39,206 nt of DNA, from positions 1-39,206 of the forward strand of contig DBHR01000041.1 in the NCBI GenBank assembly GCA_002296225.1. The letters run 5' to 3'. The notes under the pieces were generated by a model. The model was not told the origin of the DNA. It made no database searches and saw nothing but the letters and a program-made list of their open reading frames with translations. This stretch comes from Acidobacteria bacterium UBA823. Lineage in GTDB: Bacteria; Acidobacteriota; Vicinamibacteria; Vicinamibacterales; UBA823. Below, piece after piece: positions 25,801 through 34,437 of the stretch. Made by a program: the position numbers and the translations under genes. Numbering within the stretch: position 1 is the stretch's first letter; the number at the start of each line of letters is the position of its first letter.

Positions 25801-26249
25801 TGATCAAAGAAGTAAAATTCGAAGGCGTGCTACTCGCGATCATTATTCCGCGTGACCATTCACACGACGGTTTGAGTTTTTTTACCCCGAAAGACTTCTC
25901 TCTACAGTTGGGCTATATGAAGTATCCCGCAAACCATCATATCGTTCCGCATGTCCATAAGACTGTCCAGCGCAGCGTGAGCACCACGATGGAAGCGATT
26001 CTGGTCAAATCCGGCCGTATCATCGTCGATCTATACTCGCAGGACAAGAGATACGTAGACAGCGAGGAACTCGTTCAGGGCGACTTCATTCTTCTCGTTG
26101 CGGGGGGACACGGCTACCGGTTCGTAGAAGACGGTGAACTGCTGGAGGTCAAACAGGGCCCATACGTATCGGAGCATGTCGACAAGGAAAAGTTCAATGA
26201 ACCACCGAGCTTGACCAGTGCAGACTCGTCTGGACATGAGAACACCTAG
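25800..26249 (+). CDS. Cupin-fold protein of the sugar cassette
   Basis: 149 residues from a GTG that shares one base with the preceding stop, so translation is coupled. The single cupin barrel shows His51 and His53 (VPHVHK), Glu65 (MEAILVKSGR) and His104 (AGGHGYRF), the full set of metal ligands. Close relatives in surface-polysaccharide clusters include WbuC-like proteins and dTDP-sugar ketoisomerases. It may isomerise or bind a nucleotide sugar, but the reaction is not known. It ends the plus-strand operon. Confidence 0.78.
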   Translation: MIKEVKFEGVLLAIIIPRDHSHDGLSFFTPKDFSLQLGYMKYPANHHIVPHVHKTVQRSVSTTMEAILVKSGRIIVDLYSQDKRYVDSEELVQGDFILLVAGGHGYRFVEDGELLEVKQGPYVSEHVDKEKFNEPPSLTSADSSGHENT

Positions 26250-26328
26250 CCCAGAACCAAATTCGTTGAACGACGATAGCGCCCGATGCTCATTGAACGA
26301 GCCACACGCCGTACCTTCTAGCTAGAGG

Positions 26329-26367
26329 TCTGTGCTAAGAATCGTTAACGTACTCTACCAGCACAGA
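26329..26367. repeat. 8-bp inverted repeat between convergent sugar genes
   Basis: TCTGTGCT (26329-26336) and AGCACAGA (26360-26367) are inverted across 23 bases. Between convergent genes such a pair could form a terminator stem, but the loop is long and no T-run follows. Confidence 0.2.
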
Positions 26368-26384
26368 GAACACGTCCGTAGTTA

Positions 26385-27521
26385 CTAGCGTCCCTTCCCT
26401 AAGGACCCAACCATCTCGCAGATGTAGGCGACTTGCTCAGCGCGTAGAGAGGTGCTCGTAGGCAAGTAGAGGCCAGTCTCGGCTAACCGTTCGGTGACGG
26501 GATAGGGCTTCGGGTCAGCCAGCCCGCGCGCCTGGAGTACAGGCTGAGAGTGCATCGGCTTGAACAGCATGCGGCTGTCGATGCCTTTTTCCTTAAGCTC
26601 AGCCATCAGCGTATCGCGCGTCATGCCAAATACGGCAGGGGCAATAGTGATCGCGTACATCCAATAGGCGCTCTTGCAGCCGGGTTGTTCGATGGGAACC
26701 CGCACTCCTGGGACATCGCGCAAGGCTTCATTGTAGCGATGCGCTGTGGCCCTACGCATCCCAAGGTAGCGGTCAATCGACTCCAGTTGCCCAAGCCCAA
26801 CCGCCGCCTGCAGGTTGGTAAAACGGAAGTTGTACCCCAGGTCTCGGTGCTGATAGTCCCTCGGTGCATTTAGATCGAAGCAGAGATTACGATAGTAACG
26901 GGCGCGATCGTACAGCTCCTCATCATCAGTGACCAGCATGCCTCCTTCGCCCGTGGTGATGAGTTTGTTGGCGAAAAAACTAAAACAGCCGATCTCACCC
27001 ATGCCACCGCACTTTTGCCCTTCGTAGAGGGCACCATGAGCCTGTGCCGCATCCTCGACAACCGCAAGGCCGTGTTGCTTTGCAACATCGAGAATCGAAG
27101 TCATCTCGGCCGGGTGTCCGAAGATATGCGCTGGAAGAATCACCTTGGTCCGTCTTGTGATCTTCTTTTCGATATCAGCTGGATTGAGATTCCACGTGTC
27201 CTCGTCGACATCAACAAAGACTGGCCTCGCCCCGCAGTACAACACCGCAAAAAGGGTTGAGACCATCGTGAAGTCCGGAAGGATGACTTCATGCCCGGAG
27301 GTGACGCCAGCAGCGAGAAGTGCCAAGTGCAGAGATGTAGTGCCGCTAGTGGTAGTCAGACCAAAACGTCGGCCGCAGTAGGCCGCGAACCTCTCCTCGA
27401 ATTCGCTGACGAAGGCGCCGGAGGAGGAGATCCAACCGTTGCGAAGCGCCTGGACTACATACTTCTCCTCGTTGCCATCCAGAAGAGGCTCGCAGACCGG
27501 GATGAACTCGCTGTTACCCAC
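26385..27521 (-). CDS. per-like: GDP-perosamine synthase-like DegT/DnrJ/EryC1/StrS aminotransferase
   Basis: 378 residues from a GTG at 27521 with GGAG about 8 nt upstream; no earlier in-frame start exists, because a stop lies just before. It resembles E. coli RfbE/Per along its whole length: IPVCEPLLDGNEEKYV, NGWISSSGAFV, VEDAAQAHG (Asp157), FFANKLITTGEGGMLV with the PLP Lys186 and SRMLFKPMHSQPVL. Per transfers an amino group from glutamate to GDP-4-keto-6-deoxymannose to give GDP-perosamine. The neighbouring GMD-like gene would supply the substrate. A QdtB/FdtB-like role on another keto-sugar is the main alternative. Confidence 0.8.
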   Translation of the reverse strand: MGNSEFIPVCEPLLDGNEEKYVVQALRNGWISSSGAFVSEFEERFAAYCGRRFGLTTTSGTTSLHLALLAAGVTSGHEVILPDFTMVSTLFAVLYCGARPVFVDVDEDTWNLNPADIEKKITRRTKVILPAHIFGHPAEMTSILDVAKQHGLAVVEDAAQAHGALYEGQKCGGMGEIGCFSFFANKLITTGEGGMLVTDDEELYDRARYYRNLCFDLNAPRDYQHRDLGYNFRFTNLQAAVGLGQLESIDRYLGMRRATAHRYNEALRDVPGVRVPIEQPGCKSAYWMYAITIAPAVFGMTRDTLMAELKEKGIDSRMLFKPMHSQPVLQARGLADPKPYPVTERLAETGLYLPTSTSLRAEQVAYICEMVGSLGKGR

Positions 27522-27681
27522 CTCAACCGCTCCCTGCGACGGGCCTTACGACTCGACGCTCTCGAACTCGTCTGTGAGATTTGATCATAGCGTTCCTCCA
27601 ACGACTACGACGATGCAAATGGAGGGCTGGAGTCTATCGCTGGCCAGGGGCGGGCTCAACGTGGGGTACGGCTTAATAATC

Positions 27682-27770
27682 TGGTACCGAGGGTGGGGAT
27701 CGAACCCACACGGCCCGTCAGGGCCACAGGATTTTAAGTCCTGAGCGTCTGCCAATTTCGCCACCTCGGC
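27682..27770 (-). tRNA. trnL-UAA: tRNA-Leu (UAA anticodon)
   Basis: The cloverleaf is complete. The acceptor stem GCCGAGG pairs with CCTCGGT, with a G-U first pair. The anticodon stem CAGGA/TCCTG holds the loop CTTAAAA (anticodon TAA at 27734-27736). A class II long variable arm GGCCC-TGAC-GGGCC and a T arm GTGGG-TTCGATC-CCCAC follow. The 3' CCA is encoded. It lies upstream of the perosamine synthase-like gene and forms the right edge of the sugar cassette. Confidence 0.93.
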
Positions 27771-27826
27771 CTGCATGGACCGACCCGTCCCGGTCTTCGC
27801 AAATTTCCCGGTCACGCCAAATCACT

Positions 27827-30049
27827 TCAGAAGCGGTGCGTGTAGTTCAATTTTGTCGTCGCACCGCGTGAGAGGGTTGCAAACCGATCGTGAGCCTCGG
27901 CCGGGTCATACTGCCAGTTCTGAGTATAGACCAGGAAAAACTCGCTGCCAGGCCTCAGAATCCATCGCAACCGGGCGAACAGGCCAACAATCTCGCTCAC
28001 GGAGTCGTATTGCACGTTACCCGTCACGGACGTCCAGGGACTGACGTGCCAGGCTCCTGACATCCGCACCAGATCGGTCGAAAACGACCCTTGGGCCAAG
28101 TCGACATCGTCCCGTCGGTAGAGGCTCGAGAGCGTGATCCCCTGGAAAGGCTTAACAGTAATGTTCAGGTAGCCTGACGTTCTGTGCCCAGACCAAAACT
28201 GCCCCTTACTCAAGCCGAAGTTGCTTGATACGACTCGCTGACTCGCTGTACGCCCGTCAATTCTAACCTCGTTGGAGCGGTACTCCCCGACCGGCAGCAC
28301 AACACCATCGCTGATCTTAAACGGGCCGTTGAGCCGCTCGAACGTGTTGGTCGAGCGGACCCCGAACCCGTCTCCACTCTGGAACTGCGCTTGAAACAAC
28401 GTGAAGGTTGTCTGGCGCGTCTGTAGCACATTCTCAAGATTGAGCAAGTGCTCATAGCGGATGCCGAACTCCATCTGGCGAACGCTTGCCCACCGGTCTG
28501 GCCGCGGCGCCCACGTGAGCGTCGGCTGGACACGACGAAAACCATTCCTCGGCGTGAAGCCCACGGCTGGATTGAATTCGTCTCCAAACTCGCGGTAGGA
28601 CATATGGGCGCGCCAGATGTCGTTCGGATAGTTGAGCCGGATACCACGCGACGACCGGTCGCCTGCATTCGACCCTCCGTTATGCTGGGGATCATTGTGC
28701 CAGACGTAGAACGCTTCGAACTGTAGATTCTTGTCGCCAAGGAAGGTCGAGGTGAATAAATTCAGGTCGGTGCCGACGGTATATCGATCGACCGATGCTA
28801 GGTTGTCGCCTAACCCGCCGGTCGCCCGGCGCGTGTAAATCGCCCCAACAGTAGATTGACTCCAGAAATTTCGCTTCGCGCGACCGACCGTGAAATCCTC
28901 TACCCCCAGTTCCTCACTCTGACTGGTCCGCACCTGGAGGAGCCCCAAATCGTACGGACCCGCTTGTCCAGTCAACCGACTGCCGAAAACGACCGGTACT
29001 TCTTTGCCACCAACCAGTCCAATTTTCCGACTAAAGAACGGGGTCACGCCGTTGGCTCCGGCAAAGTTAAAGACGTTAGCGTTCTCGAGAAAGAAATCTC
29101 GCTGCTCCGGAAAGAACAATGGAAACCGCGTCAAGTTCACCCGTCGGCGATCCACTTCTGTCTCCGCAAAGTCGGTATTGACGCTGACGGCAGCCTTAAG
29201 ACTCGATGTGAGGTTGTAGTTCAAGTCGAACCCAATATCCATTGGAGTGGTGGCATCGCCGCTGACTTCGCGCCAAGCCGTCGCACCGTAGGGCGTCACC
29301 TCAAGTCCCAGCCCCTGCGAGATGTCGTAAAGGCCAGTGAGCCGACCCGCATGGATCGCCCGAAACAACCCTTGATTCCGTCGGTGACCGGCCCAGAGCA
29401 TCTCCTCCTGTTTCCGACGAACAGTCCGTTGGAAGTTGATTCCCCAGGTGTCGAGTGATGCATCAAAATTGAGCGTACGAAACGGTATTTCAATTTCGAC
29501 CGACCAGCCGTAGTCAGCACGGACCGTCTTAACGTCCCAGATGCCATCCCATTCCTTCGACACACCACCACGACCGCTGCCAGCGCGCATCAGACCATCA
29601 CCCAATAAACCAGCCGGGTTGGTCTCGAAGAAATAGCCGGTCCGTCCGTCCAAAAACGTGTCGAACATCCACATGAACCGATCATCGGACCCGAGGCCTT
29701 GGTCCCGCTGCTTCTGGTGACCAAGGACGCCTTGAGGCTCGCTATCGTACAGAATTGCGCCGATGTAGATGAAATCACGGTTGTAGACAACGTAGACTTC
29801 CGTCCGCTCAGTCGGCTTACCACCCTCGGTGGGCTCTTGCTGGACGAACTCTCCCGCCGGCTCGGCTCGGTCCCATGCCGATTCGGCTAGAACACCGTCA
29901 AGTTCGATCTCTTCTGCGGGATTTAATCGCAGCGCCGTAAAGGAGCGCGGCGAGGCGGATGGTTCGCTCTGGCCGTTGACGGGTGAGGCCGCCGTGACCA
30001 GCACAAGGAGGTAGACGATGCAGCCGAGCGATGTGCGACGCGTAAGCAT
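27827..30049 (-). CDS. Outer-membrane CBM9/DUF5916 protein
   Basis: 740 residues from the ATG at 30049; a TTG 30 nt earlier is less likely because the signal peptide starts at the ATG. Residues 1-26 are the signal peptide. A carbohydrate-binding family 9-like domain follows (ELDGVLAESAWDRAEPAGEF, RTEVYVVYNRDFIYIGAILY). The remaining 500 residues are alternating beta strands of a DUF5916 beta-barrel, with blocks such as SREWDGIWDVKTVRADYGWS-like segments and a final strand ending in YTHRF, a typical outer-membrane C-terminal Phe. The family is common in Bacteroidetes and Acidobacteria and may take up or bind oligomers; the substrate is unknown. Confidence 0.88.
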   Translation of the reverse strand: MLTRRTSLGCIVYLLVLVTAASPVNGQSEPSASPRSFTALRLNPAEEIELDGVLAESAWDRAEPAGEFVQQEPTEGGKPTERTEVYVVYNRDFIYIGAILYDSEPQGVLGHQKQRDQGLGSDDRFMWMFDTFLDGRTGYFFETNPAGLLGDGLMRAGSGRGGVSKEWDGIWDVKTVRADYGWSVEIEIPFRTLNFDASLDTWGINFQRTVRRKQEEMLWAGHRRNQGLFRAIHAGRLTGLYDISQGLGLEVTPYGATAWREVSGDATTPMDIGFDLNYNLTSSLKAAVSVNTDFAETEVDRRRVNLTRFPLFFPEQRDFFLENANVFNFAGANGVTPFFSRKIGLVGGKEVPVVFGSRLTGQAGPYDLGLLQVRTSQSEELGVEDFTVGRAKRNFWSQSTVGAIYTRRATGGLGDNLASVDRYTVGTDLNLFTSTFLGDKNLQFEAFYVWHNDPQHNGGSNAGDRSSRGIRLNYPNDIWRAHMSYREFGDEFNPAVGFTPRNGFRRVQPTLTWAPRPDRWASVRQMEFGIRYEHLLNLENVLQTRQTTFTLFQAQFQSGDGFGVRSTNTFERLNGPFKISDGVVLPVGEYRSNEVRIDGRTASQRVVSSNFGLSKGQFWSGHRTSGYLNITVKPFQGITLSSLYRRDDVDLAQGSFSTDLVRMSGAWHVSPWTSVTGNVQYDSVSEIVGLFARLRWILRPGSEFFLVYTQNWQYDPAEAHDRFATLSRGATTKLNYTHRF

Positions 30050-30201
30050 GAACGAAGTACAGGTTCCGCTGGTGACCAACCGGACGAAGCTTTAAGTCAC
30101 AGCGGACAAGCGCCCCTTCATGCGGACGCGCGACGTTACGCTGAATCAGCGACCCCTCAGCCGTCTATTGTAGTGTAGCCCACTAGTGGCAGGCAGACGA
30201 A

Positions 30202-30975
30202 TCAGTCAGTCCAAGCGGGCGGACGCTTAGCCAGAAAGGCCGAGACAGCCTCGGCGACATCGGCTGTTCGCATGAGTTCGTTAAGGTAAAGCCGCTCCAA
30301 GTCTGGCAGCACCTGGGCAACGTGCTTGCGCAGCCCCAGTCGGCATGCCGCCACGGCATGCCGCAACCCTGACGCCGAGCGGTCTGACAGATACCGGTCG
30401 AACCAAGCGTCAACCTCGGCCTCAAGTCGGTTCGAGGCAACCACGCGAGTCACCAGCCCGGCCGCATGCCATTCAGCTGCCGGACGGGCTTCGCCCGTTA
30501 GAATAGCGTCGGTCGACCGCGCATAGCCTAGCCGGACGGGCAACAGTGCCGCTGCCGCCGGTGGAAACGCGGCGAGCGCGACCTCGGGTACTCCGAGAAC
30601 TGCGTCGTCGGCCGCGAAGATGAAGTCACAGGCGAGCGCCAGCTCGAACCCGGCGCCCAGGCATCGGCCCTTAACGACAGCGGCCGTCGGAACCGGCACG
30701 TCGAGCAAGTCGAGGATCACGCCGTCCATCTCCGGTAGCATTCGCTCGACCCGCCCAGGTGCATGCTCCTGGATGCTGGCGCCGAAGCTGAAATCCTGGC
30801 CGGCTGCTTCGACCGTCAGGAGCCGGAGCGAGCGCAATTCGTCGAGCATGGCAAGCTTCACGCGGATCACTTCGGCGAACGTCGTGGTAAGAACGTTCCC
30901 CTTGGGACTGTCGAGCATAATCCGCGCGCGCGTATCAGCTCGATCGGTCGTCAGTGTCACCCGTTCAGGCATCAT
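30202..30975 (-). CDS. Crotonase-family protein like cyclohexa-1,5-dienecarbonyl-CoA hydratase
   Basis: 257 residues. The crotonase fold is shown by the oxyanion-hole regions FSFGASIQEH (near 63-71) and KGRCLGAGFELALACDFIF (near 102-120). EVALAAFPPAAAALLPVRLG and the C-terminal pattern 'LERLYLNELM...DVAEAVSAFLAKRPPAW' match the dienoyl-CoA hydratase (Dch/BadK-like) group better than ordinary enoyl-CoA hydratases. That enzyme hydrates the ring product of benzoyl-CoA reduction. The call is from memory of the family. GAGG precedes the start and the DUF255 stop lies 12 bp upstream, so the two genes form an operon. A general enoyl-CoA hydratase is the alternative. Confidence 0.75.
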   Translation of the reverse strand: MMPERVTLTTDRADTRARIMLDSPKGNVLTTTFAEVIRVKLAMLDELRSLRLLTVEAAGQDFSFGASIQEHAPGRVERMLPEMDGVILDLLDVPVPTAAVVKGRCLGAGFELALACDFIFAADDAVLGVPEVALAAFPPAAAALLPVRLGYARSTDAILTGEARPAAEWHAAGLVTRVVASNRLEAEVDAWFDRYLSDRSASGLRHAVAACRLGLRKHVAQVLPDLERLYLNELMRTADVAEAVSAFLAKRPPAWTD

Positions 30976-30987
30976 CGCCTCACGTCA

Positions 30988-33150
30988 TTACGACTCGTCA
31001 CTGCCAGCAGCCGGACGTGGTCCGACCGCCGCGATCGCCACATCAACGTCGGTCGTCGGCGCAGCGCAGACAAACTCCTTGCAAACATAAGCCGTTGCTT
31101 GTCCGTCGAGCATCACCATGTCGCGCACGAACGGCAGCAACTCGGCCATGCGCGATTGATGGACGCCCGGCTCAAGGAACACGACGACCATGCCGGGCAT
31201 GTAGGGCTTGGCCAGCGCGGCGAGCATCGCGCACGTGTCCGCCGCGTCGCGGGAACCCACGACCACGACCTGCGGCCTAGACTGATGATATACCGATAGC
31301 CCCGCCATCATCAGTGGGGCGGTGCGGGCCGGCGACGCGCTCGCGCTGTTCAAGCGTCCGAGCATTCCCTCGACCAGCTTCATCGAAACATCGTCACCGG
31401 TCAGCTGGCTAAGGGTCAGGAGATTCAGGACCGAGACTGAACTGGCCGACGGTTCCGCTCCGTCTTGGTCCTCCTTCAGCCGAAGCAGTACGGATGGGTC
31501 CTGCCCTGTGGTCGCGAACCATCCTCCAGCGACAGCGTCCAAGAACAACTCGTTCTGCTGAGCCTGCAGCGTTTGCGCCCATTCGAGCCAGTCGGGGTCG
31601 AAATCTGCCTGAAACAGCTCGAGCAGCCCCCAAATTGTGAACGCGTAATCCTCGCTGTAGCCATCGATGGCGGCCTGCCCGTTACGGTAGCGCCGGAGAA
31701 GCCGCTGCCGGTCATCGTCCCACAGGGCGTCCCGCACAAAACGTGCCGAGGCTTGTGCCGCCGTCAGCAACGGTGAGGTGACGCGACCGTCGCGCTCGAA
31801 CACACGGGCGGCGCGAGCAAAGGCGGCGATCATCAGGCCGTTCCAACCCGACAAAACCTTGTCATCGAGGTTTGGACGCTGCCGAGCACCGCGCATCTTA
31901 TACAACATCTTGCGCGCGCCCACGATCACCTTCGCCACATCGCTGGCGGACCTACCGGTGAGACGTGCTACATCGTTGATTGAGCGCGCTTCGTAAAGGA
32001 TGTTCTGCTGGTCGAACTCCCCTTGTGGGTCTTCCGGGGCATTCCCCCCGGCCTCAACGCCGTAGCGTGCACAGACTACGTCCGCGTCGTCTGCAAACAG
32101 CGCTTCGATCTCGTCGAGAGTCCAGACATAAAAGGCACCCTCTCGCTTCTCCAGATGGACGTCCGCAGACACACCCACATTGTCTGGCGGGACGCTGTCA
32201 GCGTCCTCTGCCGAGTAGAAGCCCCCGCCGGAGTGGGTCATGTCGCGCTTTACGTAGGCCAACGTGTCGAGCGCTACCGTCTTAAATGCGGCCTGGCCGG
32301 TGGCCTGATAAGCCTCGACAAACGCCAGCACGAGCTGCGCTTGGTCGTAGAGCATTTTCTCAAAGTGCGGCACGCGCCACTGGACGTCCACCGAGTAACG
32401 ATGAAAGCCACCACCCACATGATCACGCATGCCACCGGTTGCCATCGCCCGAAGCGTCGCCTCGATCATCGGCAGCGCCAAACCGGTGCGCGCATACTCG
32501 CGGAGTAGAAACAGCAACTCTGACGGCCGCGGAAACTTCGGCGCAGCACCAAAGCCGCCCCATCGGGCATCAAACGTCTGCTGGAACTGCTCAACGCCTG
32601 CGCTCAGCGCCCCAGGATCGGCGACCGGGCCGGGCCCTCCTACCGCGCCGCCGAACGATGTCAACCGCTCCATGACCGTCTCAGCTGACTGCATCAACCT
32701 GGTTCGGTCAGTCGACCACGCGTGCGTGATCTCACGCAGAACGTCCACAAAACCTGGCCGCCCCCACCGCGCGAATGGCGGAAAGTACGTGCCACCGTAG
32801 AACGGCTTCAACGCTGGCGTCAGCCAAACGCTCATCGGCCATCCACCAGCACCTGTCGTGGCCTGCACGAACCGCATGTAGACTCGGTCAACGTCGGGTC
32901 GCTCTTCGCGATCGACCTTGACCGATACAAAGCCCTCGTTCAGCACTGACGCAATCTCTTTGTTCTCGAACGATTCGCGCTCCATCACATGGCACCAATG
33001 GCACGTCGAGTATCCGATCGAGAGGAAGATCGGTTTGTCCTGCTGCCTGGCCCGGGCGAAGGCATCATCGCCCCAGGGATACCAATCCACCGGATTGGCC
33101 GCATGCTGCAGGAGATAAGGACTCGGTTCGGACGCCAAGCGGTTCGGCAT
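30988..33150 (-). CDS. DUF255 thioredoxin-fold protein (YyaL/SSP411 family)
   Basis: 720 residues, full length for the family. The N-terminal thioredoxin-like domain has NPVDWYPWG, FLSIGYSTCHWCHVMERESF (Cys50, Cys53) and VKVDREERPDVDRVYM. The C-terminal part is an alpha/alpha barrel like six-hairpin glycosidases, including HVGGGFHRYSVD and LDDKVLSGWNGLMIAAFARA. Members are conserved from bacteria to the human SPATA20, but the biochemical role is unknown. No signal peptide is seen. It is the first gene of a short operon with the crotonase-family gene. Confidence 0.92.
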   Translation of the reverse strand: MPNRLASEPSPYLLQHAANPVDWYPWGDDAFARARQQDKPIFLSIGYSTCHWCHVMERESFENKEIASVLNEGFVSVKVDREERPDVDRVYMRFVQATTGAGGWPMSVWLTPALKPFYGGTYFPPFARWGRPGFVDVLREITHAWSTDRTRLMQSAETVMERLTSFGGAVGGPGPVADPGALSAGVEQFQQTFDARWGGFGAAPKFPRPSELLFLLREYARTGLALPMIEATLRAMATGGMRDHVGGGFHRYSVDVQWRVPHFEKMLYDQAQLVLAFVEAYQATGQAAFKTVALDTLAYVKRDMTHSGGGFYSAEDADSVPPDNVGVSADVHLEKREGAFYVWTLDEIEALFADDADVVCARYGVEAGGNAPEDPQGEFDQQNILYEARSINDVARLTGRSASDVAKVIVGARKMLYKMRGARQRPNLDDKVLSGWNGLMIAAFARAARVFERDGRVTSPLLTAAQASARFVRDALWDDDRQRLLRRYRNGQAAIDGYSEDYAFTIWGLLELFQADFDPDWLEWAQTLQAQQNELFLDAVAGGWFATTGQDPSVLLRLKEDQDGAEPSASSVSVLNLLTLSQLTGDDVSMKLVEGMLGRLNSASASPARTAPLMMAGLSVYHQSRPQVVVVGSRDAADTCAMLAALAKPYMPGMVVVFLEPGVHQSRMAELLPFVRDMVMLDGQATAYVCKEFVCAAPTTDVDVAIAAVGPRPAAGSDES

Positions 33151-33452
33151 TCAGGTGCTCTAGAAACGCCCTGCGTCGTTCTGGCCGTTACTGCGGGCTT
33201 TTCTCTGCTGCCGTTCAGGCTTAACTCGCCACCCCGAGCGGAAGAGACGAGGGGCCACGCCTGGATGGTTGTTTCGGCAAGCAGCGAACTTGCAACTTCT
33301 CACCATACGAACTGGTCGGACGGTCATCGCTTACTTGCTCTTCGTGTAGCAGCGAGGCCTTGCCAACCTCACTCGCCCGCACCGTTCGATCGAACCGCCG
33401 CACGAACCGAGCCCTAGACCGACCGAAGGCGAGCGCCGCAAAGTCGGCGGCT
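33151..33452. other. Intergenic stretch without a recognised gene
   Basis: These 302 bases lie between the DUF255 start and the prephenate dehydratase stop. Open frames here are either antisense overlaps or low-complexity Arg/Ser-rich frames. No promoter, repeat or RNA was recognised. Confidence 0.5.
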
Positions 33453-34322
33453 CTACGCAAGATTCGCGGTCTGATTCCGCGCCTTTGACCCTCGCTCGCC
33501 TGCCTCTGGTTCCTTCCAGCTTGGGTAAGAACCGAGCGTCCGCACGAGGGGCGCGAACTCCGCAAGGTGCATGAGCGCCCTGGCGCAGCGCAGGTCTTCG
33601 CGATCCGCGTTTAGATCTGCAAAGAAGAGATACTCCCAAGGACGACCGGGGATGGGACGGGACTCGAGTTTGCCCAGATCGATGTCACGCAACGTGAATA
33701 CGCTGAGCGCCTTGAACAAAGCACCAGGCTCGTTAGGAACTGAGAACGCAATCGTGGTCTTGTCGGCCTTCCTCTGCGTGAGCGCCTCGCGCGAGATCAC
33801 GAGGAAGCGTGTGATGTTATCGGGAAAGTCCTGAACGCCGGCCTGCAGAATCGAGAGGCCGAACAACTCAGCCGATCGATCCGACGCGATGGCCGCCGCA
33901 TCAACCAGATTGCCATCGCTGATCATCTTCGCGCTACCAGCAGTGTCATAATTCGCGATGACTTCGACATCCTTGAGACTGCGAAGGAACCGCTCGCACT
34001 GGGCCAGCGCTTGGGGATGCGAGTAGACCCGTTTGACGTCCTCGAGAGTGGCCCCCTTCAACACCACCAGATTGTGGATAACCGGCAGATGCACCTCCGC
34101 CACAATCGGCAGCTCATGCCTGAGCAATAAATCGTAGTTTCTCCGGATTGTGCCGCCAATCGTATTCTCGATTGGCACGATCCCGTGAGTAGCCTTCTTA
34201 TCTTGCACCGCCTCAAAGACATCCTCGAAGCTCTGGCACGGCATGGGCTCGGCCGACGGCTTGAAGCGAAGGCCGGCAGCCTCGCTATAAGCCCCCGGTG
34301 CGCCCTGAAACGCGATACGCAT
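33453..34322 (-). CDS. pheA: Prephenate dehydratase with ACT domain
   Basis: 289 residues from the ATG at 34322 (GGGAG upstream). Prephenate dehydratase converts prephenate to phenylpyruvate in phenylalanine synthesis. The catalytic domain begins RIAFQGAPGAYSEAA and contains IVPIENTIGGTI at 48-59 and the signature TRF at 171-173. The ACT regulatory domain occupies about 190-265, with the ESRP motif at 220-223 that binds phenylalanine for feedback control. No chorismate mutase domain is present, so the enzyme is monofunctional. The last 20 residues (EAGERGSKARNQ) are an unstructured tail. Confidence 0.95.
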   Translation of the reverse strand: MRIAFQGAPGAYSEAAGLRFKPSAEPMPCQSFEDVFEAVQDKKATHGIVPIENTIGGTIRRNYDLLLRHELPIVAEVHLPVIHNLVVLKGATLEDVKRVYSHPQALAQCERFLRSLKDVEVIANYDTAGSAKMISDGNLVDAAAIASDRSAELFGLSILQAGVQDFPDNITRFLVISREALTQRKADKTTIAFSVPNEPGALFKALSVFTLRDIDLGKLESRPIPGRPWEYLFFADLNADREDLRCARALMHLAEFAPLVRTLGSYPSWKEPEAGERGSKARNQTANLA

Positions 34323-34437
34323 GGGTCGTGCTCCCTCCCTCTCGTACTCCTCGGACTTGTCAGCTAGCGGCCTCAACCGACCGACCGCGGAAACCGCTGG
34401 CGTGCACCCGCAGTGTCGCGCGTCCTTTCAGCTTACG

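Noticed and set aside
27685..27770. Could the cassette be flanked by exact att repeats at the two tRNA-Leu sites?
   Set aside because: The two tRNA sequences differ at several positions and in anticodon, so they are paralogous tRNA sequences and not exact direct repeats.
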